Positions 1 through 5,896 of a stretch of DNA of 46,575 nt are shown here, piece after piece. Location: positions 1 through 46,575 of the forward strand of contig NZ_AEJC01000466.1 of assembly GCF_000317595.1 (NCBI RefSeq), in the 5' to 3' direction. Source of the stretch: Streptomyces ipomoeae 91-03. Its GTDB lineage: Bacteria; Actinomycetota; Actinomycetes; Streptomycetales; Streptomycetaceae. The translations under genes were made by a program, and so were the position numbers. The notes under the pieces are model-generated. The model was not told the DNA's origin and did not search any database. It worked only from the letters and a program-made list of their open reading frames with translations. Each line of letters opens with the position of its first letter. Position 1 is the stretch's first letter.

Positions 1-55
1 TGACCAGCGATGACCCCGCTTCAACTGACATGACTACCCGTGGAGCACGCCCACT

Positions 56-736
56 ATGGAGCTGACACCCCGCGACCTCGAAGTCCTGAGCCTGGTTGGA
101 CGGTTTACCCAGCTTGCTTCTTCTCATGTGACGGAACTTGTTTTCCCTGACCGCTCGCACTCGGTGCCGGACAAAGTGCTGGGGCGGCTCGTCCGCGAAC
201 AGTTCCTTTCCCGTGTCGGTCGTCGTGCCAGCAGCCACAAGGGCGGGGCGGGTGCGTTCGTCTACCAGCTCGGTCGGTTCGGGCGGTCGATTTTGGAAAT
301 CGACAGCCGCCCGTCGTCCACGGTAAATAACCACGCCCTGATGGTTGCGGATACCTACCTGGAACTCAGGCGGGCGAAAAGCGCGGGCGTGCTTGTCCTC
401 AAGGAGTGGGCGGTTGAAACGCTCGTCCCGCCCGTCGTCCGCGCCGATCTGTTCGCGGCGCTCGACTTCCCACAGCAGGGGCGAAGTGGCTCGTACTTCC
501 TGGAAATCGACATGGGCACTGAAGCACCAAAGCGTATCCGCGACAAGGTGGCGGGGTACTGGCGCGCAGTCGAAACCAGTACCGCCGACTACTTCCCGTA
601 CGTGGTGTTTGTCGTCAGGCACGAGGCGCGAAAGAACGAGCTGGCTCGGGTCTTCCGAGGGCTGCCCGAAGAACAACAAGAGATGGTGCGGGTGCGCTTG
701 CTCGCTGAGCTAGTACCCCGACTTTTGGAATTGTGA
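56..736 (+). CDS. Replication-relaxation family protein (copy 1)
   Basis: This 226-residue protein opens with a winged-helix-like segment (TPRDLEVLSLV, residues 4-14) and has a central motif YFLEIDMGTEAPKRI. Both match the second family member in this window (11820-12644), which reads SFVEVDMATETLPTI at the same place. The Replic_Relax family occurs on actinobacterial plasmids and integrative elements and is thought to act in replication or transfer initiation; its chemistry is not established. An in-frame TGA at 26-28 limits the start to 56, and a TGGAG at 41-45 is a plausible ribosome site. It is shorter than copy 2 (274 aa) but keeps both regions. In copy 2 the partner ATPase lies directly upstream, so an ATPase gene may lie left of this window. 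Family call good, function inferred. Confidence 0.75.
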   Translation: MELTPRDLEVLSLVGRFTQLASSHVTELVFPDRSHSVPDKVLGRLVREQFLSRVGRRASSHKGGAGAFVYQLGRFGRSILEIDSRPSSTVNNHALMVADTYLELRRAKSAGVLVLKEWAVETLVPPVVRADLFAALDFPQQGRSGSYFLEIDMGTEAPKRIRDKVAGYWRAVETSTADYFPYVVFVVRHEARKNELARVFRGLPEEQQEMVRVRLLAELVPRLLEL

Positions 737-777
737 AACCGTTGTATTTAGTACGGCGTTAACAAGGGTGGAAAGTA

Positions 778-806
778 TTGAATAACAGGGGTGAATTAGT
801 TATAAT
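778..806 (+). promoter_or_regulatory. Sigma70-type promoter
   Basis: TTGAAT (778-783), a 17-base spacer and a perfect TATAAT (801-806) in an AT-rich gap. The predicted start is near 813, just before a strong terminator hairpin, so it either makes a short RNA or an attenuated leader for the operon starting at 973. Confidence 0.65.
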
Positions 807-812
807 AAAGAC

Positions 813-882
813 ATAAAGTAAGTAGCCAAAACCATTGCTATTTATAGCACCTCCTGTCGCTTTGGGCAAGGAGGTTATTTTT
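813..882 (+). ncRNA. Candidate ~70-nt RNA or transcription attenuator
   Basis: Transcription from the promoter at 778-806 would meet an intrinsic terminator within 70 nt: arms ACCTCCT (849-855) and AGGAGGT (869-875), a 13-base loop, then TTATTTTT. No credible ORF lies inside. It could be a free small RNA or a leader that regulates the operon at 973 by termination. The right arm is also a perfect anti-16S sequence, but no start codon follows at a useful distance. Confidence 0.45.
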
Positions 883-972
883 CACCAGAACAAGACGACA
901 ACTAGAACACTCAGGACCAAAGCAGCATAAGCAAGCGCCGGAAGCCTAGCCACTTCACGAGGTCGGTTTCCT

Positions 973-1287
973 ATGGCGCAGGAGATCAAAGGAATGAGGA
1001 TCAGAAACATAGCAAACAGAATTGAGGAGTTAGGCGGCACGTGCGACATCAAGACGCACAGCAGGAAAGATGCCCGGTACGTCGTCAAGCTGACCGGCAA
1101 GGTGGGCGAGTTCGACATTGAAGCGATCGACTACAACGCGCCGACGCGACTGTCAACGGTAGCCGATGCGGCGTACATATCCGTCAAACGCGAGGACGAG
1201 CAGCCAAGCCAATCGGTCAACCCGTGGAAGATCCACCGCACCATTAGCGCGATGGCTCACGCCGTGACGAAGAAGGGGGTGATGTGA
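973..1287 (+). CDS. Hypothetical protein, first gene of overlapped operon
   Basis: This 104-residue soluble protein has no family I recognise. It has an N-terminal amphipathic segment (IRNIANRIEEL) and a central predicted beta-rich part (ARYVVKLTGKVGEFDIEAI). Two starts are possible. ATG 973 has a distant GAGG; ATG 994 is eight codons into the frame and is preceded by GGAG with about nine bases of spacing, which makes it at least as likely. The stop codon overlaps the GTG start of the next gene (GTGA at 1284-1287), indicating translational coupling. It lies downstream of the promoter/terminator unit at 778-882. The product probably works with the DUF2958 protein, but only the coupling supports this. 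Confidence 0.6.
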   Translation: MAQEIKGMRIRNIANRIEELGGTCDIKTHSRKDARYVVKLTGKVGEFDIEAIDYNAPTRLSTVADAAYISVKREDEQPSQSVNPWKIHRTISAMAHAVTKKGVM

Positions 1288-1574
1288 AACTCTTAACCAA
1301 AGATATCGAACGGCGGTTGCCGCCACTTGGTACTAACGACGAAAACCCGAATCCGGTGGCACGAGTGAAGTTCTTTACTCCGGACAGTCATTGGACCTGG
1401 TACGGGATTGAGTACGATCCAGAGCAGCGAATCTTCTTTGGCTTGGTGCATGGCGTTGAAACGGAGTACGGCACCTTCAGCCTTAACGAACTAGAGCAAG
1501 TGCGCGGACCGCTTGGCTTGCCGGTAGAGCGGGACCAGTTCTTCGTACCCACCCCGGCGAAGGAGCTGGAGTGA
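1284..1574 (+). CDS. DUF2958 domain-containing protein
   Basis: The 96-residue product matches DUF2958 along its whole length. It begins KLLTKDIERRLPPL, has the aromatic core KFFTPDSHWTWYGIEYDPE, then FFGLVHG, YGTFSLNELE and VRGPLGLPVERD. Members are common on plasmids and conjugative elements; the biochemical role is unknown. The length is typical for the family. The GTG start overlaps the previous stop and the stop overlaps the next start (GTGA at 1571-1574), so it is the middle cistron of a coupled operon. This is one of the more reliable family calls in the left part of the island and supports a plasmid-like origin. Confidence 0.8.
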   Translation: MKLLTKDIERRLPPLGTNDENPNPVARVKFFTPDSHWTWYGIEYDPEQRIFFGLVHGVETEYGTFSLNELEQVRGPLGLPVERDQFFVPTPAKELE

Positions 1575-1786
1575 TGGCCCGCTACAGGGTCGTTGGCAAT
1601 CACATCGTCGACACCTGGGGTGGCGGCACCATCCTCGGCGAGCTGGCGCGCGACGAACCCACCAGGCGTAGCCGTTCACAGCGACGCTTGCCGAAGAAGG
1701 TACGCACTCAGATCGACATGCACTTTGCCGTCGCGGCCGGTGTGGTGCTGGGCTGCTGGCTACCGCTCGCACTCTGGCCTGCGTAG
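1571..1786 (+). CDS. Small single-pass membrane protein
   Basis: This 71-residue protein has a basic, Arg-rich middle (residues about 30-46) followed by one hydrophobic segment at the C-terminus (AVAAGVVLGCWLPLALWPA). It would be tail-anchored with the N-terminus in the cytoplasm. The start is GTG 1571 or ATG 1574; both overlap the preceding stop. I know of no named family. Its place in the coupled operon suggests it anchors or assists one of the neighbouring proteins, which is inference. Confidence 0.5.
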   Translation: MMARYRVVGNHIVDTWGGGTILGELARDEPTRRSRSQRRLPKKVRTQIDMHFAVAAGVVLGCWLPLALWPA

Positions 1787-1827
1787 CTCAGCGCGGTCAT
1801 CGTCGGTGGCCTGGCGGTAGTTGTCCC

Positions 1828-1983
1828 GTGCGACCTACCGCCCCCGCCGGCGTACCCCTGAACCGCTCGCTTCTACAAGCGCCCGCGGTGCCGTCGCAGC
1901 AGGCGACGACCAAGACCCGTCGAGCACGCGGCAAGCCGTCCCGTTCACCAAAAGCGCTACTGCTCGACAACACAAAGCAGTAA
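1828..1983 (+). CDS. Possible 51-aa ORF starting with a repeated RPTAPAGVPL motif
   Basis: A GTG-initiated ORF fills most of the gap between the membrane protein and the gene at 2002. Its N-terminus encodes RPTAPAGVPLNRSL, which recurs in the two arms of the inverted repeat (7166-7252 and 4965-5051, minus strand). Several of the base differences among copies are synonymous, which hints at coding. The ribosome site is poor (GGCGG), so translation is uncertain. The remainder is basic and low in complexity. The 1787-1827 stretch before it shows nothing else. Confidence 0.25.
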   Translation: MRPTAPAGVPLNRSLLQAPAVPSQQATTKTRRARGKPSRSPKALLLDNTKQ

Positions 1984-2001
1984 TGAGAAAATAGGCATCA
2001 G

Positions 2002-2871
2002 ATGGAAACCGAGGAAACAACAGCAGAATGGCCACAGTACGAGCTCTTAGGTGAATACCTTGAACCGCAATTCGGAAACATCTACGAGTACAACGTAGAA
2101 GATCCGGCCTACGATGTTCAGGAGTGGACTGACGAGCTACGGGAAGCAATCACGCACTATCTGACGAGCGCGATTCCCCAAGAAGTCGCCACTGTCCTGT
2201 TTGGTTTAGACGCTGAGATGCTGGAAAACCCGCCGCAACGACGCACGGCAATAGGCGCGCTGATCCAACAGAACGAGCCGCACGAGATCGCTTACGAGGT
2301 CTACCAAGCAGCCGTGAAAGCGGTACCCAGCCTTGACCAACTCATCGGCCACCTCGATAGGTGGCAGAACCAGCACGAGCGTGACGACGCTGATCTGTGG
2401 CTTGAAACGCATCTGACAGCCGATGAAGTAAGGGATCTGGCTAGAGAGCTTGGTGCGAAAGGTAGGCCACATTCTTTCACGCTCGTCCATGACTATGAGC
2501 CGCCCGCGCTTCTAAGAGCCTGGCATCAGGTTACGGGTTTAGCCCCAAGCGACCTCACCGATGATGAATGGCAACTACTCACGCAGACCCTGCCATCGGA
2601 CACCCCACGCATGAAGACGGAAAAAGGGCTAGTAAGTACACGCCGAGAGTTCAACGGCATGTTGTACCGACACTCCAACCAGACGGCATGGACTCAGGTG
2701 CCACGCCGGTACGGCAACCATGCATCCATTGAGACTCGGGTCAGCAGTTACAAGAAGAAGAGGGTCTTCGCACGCACGCTTACTGCCCTCGACGGCCAGC
2801 CTGGTGCTGAACGCCTAGTGGAGTGGCTGCGGCAGGTTGAAACACGCCCACGTGCCAGAGGTAGGGCGTAA
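2002..2871 (+). CDS. Protein with C-terminal IS5-type transposase DNA-binding (DUF4096-like) domain
   Basis: The protein has 289 residues. Residues 1 to about 175 are an acidic helical region I do not recognise. From about residue 185 the sequence follows the DUF4096 pattern found at the N-terminus of IS5-family transposases: LTDDEW, then TLPSD, RREFNGMLYRHS, AWTQVPRRYGNHASIETR and RVFARTLTAL. No DDE catalytic domain follows, so this is not a transposase. A DNA-binding module appears to have been captured at the end of an unrelated protein. The stop overlaps the next start (TAATG at 2869-2873). It may be a regulator or site-specific DNA-binding factor of the element. The domain call rests on visual pattern matching. 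Confidence 0.55.
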   Translation: METEETTAEWPQYELLGEYLEPQFGNIYEYNVEDPAYDVQEWTDELREAITHYLTSAIPQEVATVLFGLDAEMLENPPQRRTAIGALIQQNEPHEIAYEVYQAAVKAVPSLDQLIGHLDRWQNQHERDDADLWLETHLTADEVRDLARELGAKGRPHSFTLVHDYEPPALLRAWHQVTGLAPSDLTDDEWQLLTQTLPSDTPRMKTEKGLVSTRREFNGMLYRHSNQTAWTQVPRRYGNHASIETRVSSYKKKRVFARTLTALDGQPGAERLVEWLRQVETRPRARGRA

Positions 2872-3094
2872 TGCATTTACATCCATGGTCTTGGTATGCG
2901 GAGGAAGTTGAGCTTTTCTCGGTTGTATGGCCGATAGGGTATTGCTTCCGAACCACGCTGCGCTGTCAGCGCTGCGGCAGAACGCGGACAACTGTGTATC
3001 AGTACACCTCCCTATGTTTCAGGATCACCATCATGGTCCTGCGTGATCCTGAATACTCGGACCGTGCGATTGAACTAGCCTCGATCTTTCTTGA

Positions 3095-3125
3095 GGGTCC
3101 GCCGACGGAGTCGGTGGACCCTTTT
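3095..3125 (+). terminator. Terminator in left end of IS1380
   Basis: Arms GGGTCCGCCGAC (3095-3106) and GTCGGTGGACCC (3110-3121) are followed by TTTT on the plus strand. It lies inside the IS, against the transposase direction, so it would stop host transcription entering from the interrupted operon. Confidence 0.7.
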
Positions 3126-3237
3126 GCTTTCCGGAGCTGATGCCGGGCAGGCCGGTGGCCCGGCTGTCGCGTCGGGTGGGCGCCGGGTTCCACTGCCCGG
3201 GGCGGGTGATGCTGTCGCAGGGACGGTGGGTTGCTGG

Positions 3238-4614
3238 TCAGCCGGGGTCGGGCAGGAGCGCGAGCCGTTCAAGGGCGGCGGTGATCTCGCCGGTCCAGGG
3301 CCAGTGCCGGGCGAGGCGGAGAATCCTGCGCCGACTGGTGGTGACGAGCTGGCCGGCTGCGGAAAACAGGCGGAACCGCAAGCGACGCGGTTCCCAGAGC
3401 CTCGCCCGGCCGGTCAGGGCGAGCATGGGCATCCAGGCCAGCAGGTCGAGCGCGATCTGGACGATCTCCATCCAGACCCGGTTCTGGGCGGTGTCGTGCA
3501 GGGGCAGGTTGCGCAGGCCGGTGGCCCGGGCAGCCCGGATCCGGTCCTCGGCCCGTGCCCGGAGCCGGTGACGGAGTTCGAGCTCGGCGATCGGCCGGCC
3601 GGTGGTGTTGGTCGCGAAGCACGTGATCCGCATGCCGTCCGCGTCCGTGATCCTCAACTGGGCGCCGGGATGGGGCCTTTCCTTGCGGACGATGAGCCGC
3701 ATGCCCTTGGGCCAGCCGTTAAGGAGCTTGCCGGTGAGCTCGGCGACCCAGGCCCCGTCCCGGGCCTCACCGTCGGCCTCGACGGCCGGGGTCCAGGCCG
3801 AGGCGGGGACCTTCAGTACGTGTTCGTGGATCGCTTCGGTGACCGTCATGCCGACCGAGTAGGACAGCCATCGGCCCCGCTTCGCGAGCCAGGACACGAA
3901 GTCGTGGGTGCCGCCGGCGGAGTCCGTGCGGATCAGCGTCTGCCGCCCGCGCCGGTAGCGCTTGGGCAGTTGGGCCAGGGCGAGTTGGGCGGTGGTGATG
4001 TGGTCGGCGGCGGTGTTGGAGCCCGCGTTTCCCGGTCTGAGGAGGGTGGCGACGGGCTCTCCGGTTCCGCCCGGTCCGTGGTCGACGAAGGCCGTCAGCG
4101 GGTGATGGCCGTAGGTCTTCTTCCAGGTCGCGGCCGCGTCCTGCTTGTCGGAGTGGGCGATCACGAGGACGCCATCGAGGTCGACGGTGACCTGACCGTC
4201 GGCGTCCGGGGCGTTTTTGCCGGCCAACGACCAGGCACGATGACGGACTTCGGAGCGTGCGGACCGGACGGCCTGCAGGGCTTTCTCGCCGGATGCGGCG
4301 AGGGTGTCGATCAGGCGGGAGACGGTCGGGTCGGAGGCGACCGGGCCGAAGACGGCCGGCTCACACCGCAGCATGGCGACGTCCGCGAGGCAGTCCCCGC
4401 CCAGTGCGACCGCCATGGCGACGTCCAGGAGGATCTTGCCGGGATCGTGGACGGCCCGCGGCTTCCGCCACGGAGCCAGAGCTGCGGATATCGCCTGGTC
4501 AAGGCCCGTCTTGCGGACCGTCTCCATCAGCAGGACCGCACCGGCCTGCGAGACCACCTGCCGACCGTCTCCCTGGACACGGACACGTGGGTACGACGAG
4601 ATAGGCTCTCTCAC
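3238..4614 (-). CDS. IS1380 family transposase
   Basis: This 458-residue DDE transposase is full length for the family. Recognisable parts are the N-terminal region (LMETVRKTGLDQAISAAL), the catalytic core around TVDLDGVLVIAHSDKQ and the segment TLIRTDSAGGTHDFVSWL, which holds a second acidic residue. The C-terminal part is RLFSAAGQLVTTSRRRILRL. The start is GTG at 4614, just inside the right end of the element. There is no frameshift or internal stop, so the enzyme is probably functional. GC content is as high as in Streptomyces chromosomes and unlike the AT-richer surroundings, consistent with separate acquisition. Confidence 0.93.
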   Translation of the reverse strand: MREPISSYPRVRVQGDGRQVVSQAGAVLLMETVRKTGLDQAISAALAPWRKPRAVHDPGKILLDVAMAVALGGDCLADVAMLRCEPAVFGPVASDPTVSRLIDTLAASGEKALQAVRSARSEVRHRAWSLAGKNAPDADGQVTVDLDGVLVIAHSDKQDAAATWKKTYGHHPLTAFVDHGPGGTGEPVATLLRPGNAGSNTAADHITTAQLALAQLPKRYRRGRQTLIRTDSAGGTHDFVSWLAKRGRWLSYSVGMTVTEAIHEHVLKVPASAWTPAVEADGEARDGAWVAELTGKLLNGWPKGMRLIVRKERPHPGAQLRITDADGMRITCFATNTTGRPIAELELRHRLRARAEDRIRAARATGLRNLPLHDTAQNRVWMEIVQIALDLLAWMPMLALTGRARLWEPRRLRFRLFSAAGQLVTTSRRRILRLARHWPWTGEITAALERLALLPDPG

Positions 4615-4964
4615 CTGGAAAGTGCTCTTTTCCTTGCAGCCAACAGGACCCTCAGCAAGTCCTATCGTTGCAGGTCAAGGGCACTTTCCGTGTTTCTGAT
4701 CAACTCTTGGACAGCCCACCTCGTGAAAGCGCGAGGCTAGTAGAGCAGATGCAGGACGACATAGACGCAAGCCTCATCTGACAGCGGGTACGTTGTCTGG
4801 TTGCTGTGTCGCGAGGAACGCGCGATCGCCGCGTAGGTCGCGCTGACCAACCCGCAGCCGGCCACGGGACGCAGGAGGCCGCAGTCATCGCCCAGCTCCG
4901 TAGCGCTTGAGTGTCCGCGACCATCCCCCGCCACGGCCTCGTGCTGGAGCCGTCCGATCTAACC

Positions 4965-5051
4965 GCACGCCGGCGGGGACGGTAGGTCGAGCCGATCCAG
5001 CCACAGACACAACAGCACCCCGTGCTCTGCTGGGCTACGGGGTGTTCAAGG
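4965..5051 (-). repeat. Left arm of ~87-bp inverted repeat, with hairpin
   Basis: Read on the minus strand this matches 7166-7252 at about 80 of 87 positions. It includes a hairpin with CACCCCGT and ACGGGGTG arms (5016-5044) that probably terminates transcription of the pair 5082-5653. The similarity continues past the hairpin into a stretch that could encode RPTVPAGVRLDRT. The rest of the 4782-5081 gap shows nothing else I can support. Confidence 0.8.
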
Positions 5052-5081
5052 TGGCAGCGTGCTGCTGCTTGGTCGTCGGGA

Positions 5082-5336
5082 TCAGTGCTCGTCTGGCTTC
5101 CGTCTCACGAAGACGGTCACGGGCTGGCTGCTGTAGTTCTGGACGAACAGCACTACGTGGATCGAGCCGTCCGCCATGCGCTGGTCGTTCCGCAGCCACG
5201 CAACGAGGTCATAGCCGTCTGCGTTGTCGGTGACGTCCAGCTCGGGGATCAGCTCTTCTGCTTCGTACTCCCCGATGACGATGCGCCTGTCCTCGTGCGG
5301 CGGGATGACCTCGGAAGCCAACACTTCAGCGGTCAT
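5082..5336 (-). CDS. Small paralog B of tandem pair
   Basis: The 84-residue product aligns with the preceding gene's product. IVIGEYEAEELIPELDV here corresponds to VSLGEFKADEPLIGFSLEV there, and HVVLFVQNYSSQPVTVFVRR corresponds to ELVLHVANRSRQAVNVEVQQ. The pattern of alternating hydrophobics suggests a small beta-sandwich. There is no signal peptide or membrane segment. Its ATG overlaps the stop of the upstream paralog (ATGA at 5336-5333), so the two are translated together and could form a heteromer. A hairpin in the inverted repeat at 5016-5044 follows. Family unknown. Confidence 0.65.
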   Translation of the reverse strand: MTAEVLASEVIPPHEDRRIVIGEYEAEELIPELDVTDNADGYDLVAWLRNDQRMADGSIHVVLFVQNYSSQPVTVFVRRKPDEH

Positions 5337-5653
5337 AGCTGCTGAACCTCGACGTTCACCGCCTGTCGGCTGCGGTTGGCAACGTGCAGGACCAGCTCGT
5401 ACTCGTCATACGCCGCGCCGAGCTTGGTGATCTGGGCCGTCACGTCCTCCGGGTCGCAGTCCGGCGTTACTTCAAGCGAGAAGCCAATGAGCGGCTCGTC
5501 TGCCTTGAACTCACCGAGCGAGACATGATCCTGACTTCGTGACGCCACCTCGAACATTAAGAAAGGGGTGCTTTCCTGGGTGGTAGCGGCGCGCAGAAGT
5601 CTGGAGGCTTCGGACTCTCGGCGGGGTACGGGCACTGGTTGCGTATTCTTCAT
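5333..5653 (-). CDS. Small paralog A of tandem pair
   Basis: This 106-residue protein has a charged N-terminal tail (residues 1 to about 30) followed by the same domain as the gene product of 5082-5336. The C-terminal strand-rich segment ending AVNVEVQQL is the clearest shared part. The start ATG at 5653 has AAGGAAG seven bases upstream, and that ribosome site is one arm of a perfect 10-bp hairpin (5661-5698). It is divergent from the methyltransferase at 5897, across a 243-bp AT-rich control region. No family is recognised. The arrangement suggests these proteins work with the methyltransferase. Confidence 0.65.
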   Translation of the reverse strand: MKNTQPVPVPRRESEASRLLRAATTQESTPFLMFEVASRSQDHVSLGEFKADEPLIGFSLEVTPDCDPEDVTAQITKLGAAYDEYELVLHVANRSRQAVNVEVQQL

Positions 5654-5660
5654 AGTTCAT

Positions 5661-5698
5661 CTTCCTTTGACTTTAGGGGCGGAATGTTTCAAAGGAAG
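5661..5698 (-). promoter_or_regulatory. Hairpin sequestering the ribosome binding site of 5333-5653
   Basis: CTTCCTTTGA (5661-5670) and TCAAAGGAAG (5689-5698) are perfect 10-bp arms with an 18-base loop. In the minus-strand mRNA the second arm, AAAGGAAG, is the ribosome site, seven bases before ATG 5653. Folding would block translation of both paralogs, so a ligand, protein or RNA could control them by opening it. Confidence 0.6.
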
Positions 5699-5706
5699 CG
5701 CATTTA

Positions 5707-5775
5707 GTGTATATTATGTGTAGGTGATATACGCTCGCTTTTAAAACTCCACTTTCTGGTTTTGAGGCGTATAAT
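5707..5775. promoter_or_regulatory. Divergent control region: palindrome and TATAAT box
   Basis: GTGTATAT (5707-5714) and ATATACGC (5727-5734) form a near-perfect inverted repeat suited to a dimeric repressor. TATAAT at 5770-5775 is a perfect -10 box on the plus strand, giving a leader of about 115 nt before the methyltransferase ATG; no good -35 is seen. The methyltransferase's own helix-turn-helix is a candidate to bind the palindrome. Nothing coding is seen in 5699-5896. Confidence 0.45.
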
Positions 5776-5896
5776 TGCTGTAGAGGTACAGACAACAATA
5801 CCCGCCATTCATGGGCAGCAAAGCGCTATGCTTATTCTTATCTTACCGACTTTTTGTGAAGCATGCAACATTAATTAACTGTAGTAACAACTAAAT

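Larger units (their letters stand above)
3079..4736. mobile_element. IS1380-family insertion sequence, 1658 bp
   Basis: Both ends can be fixed by sequence. The left end reads CCTCGATCTTTCTTGAGG from 3079; the inverted right end reads CCTCGCGCTTTCACGAGG from 4736. Fourteen of eighteen positions match. The flanks are CTAG (3075-3078) and CTAG (4737-4740), a 4-bp target duplication as expected for IS1380. It carries one intact transposase on the minus strand. An internal inverted repeat (GGAAAGTGC at 4617-4625, GCACTTTCC at 4681-4689) precedes the transposase start. The intact ORF and clean duplication suggest recent insertion. Confidence 0.92.
2871..4781 (+). pseudogene. Small Cys-containing gene split by IS1380
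   Basis: The ORF starts at 2871, overlapping the stop of the preceding gene, and has a CxxC pair in LRCQRCGRTRTT. The IS inserts after base 3078. Joining base 3078 to 4741 (keeping one CTAG copy) restores an 82-residue frame ending ELVEQMQDDIDASLI with TGA at 4779-4781. With the IS present, translation instead runs a short way into the IS end and stops near 3140, giving an 89-residue product with a foreign tail. The gene is therefore probably inactivated or altered. No family is recognised; a small zinc-binding protein is possible. After 4781 I see no convincing gene until 5082. Confidence 0.65.

Noticed and set aside
882..1010. Minus-strand ORF (42 aa from the internal ATG) encoding a hydrophobic, two-helix peptide, reminiscent of a type I toxin
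   Set aside because: No ribosome site precedes the ATG, it overlaps the well-coupled plus-strand gene at 973, and its hydrophobic part is the complement of that gene's codons.
3091..4740. 549-codon plus-strand frame across the IS1380 element
   Set aside because: It is the antisense of the transposase and includes the IS ends; its Gly/Pro/Arg-rich composition matches no protein.
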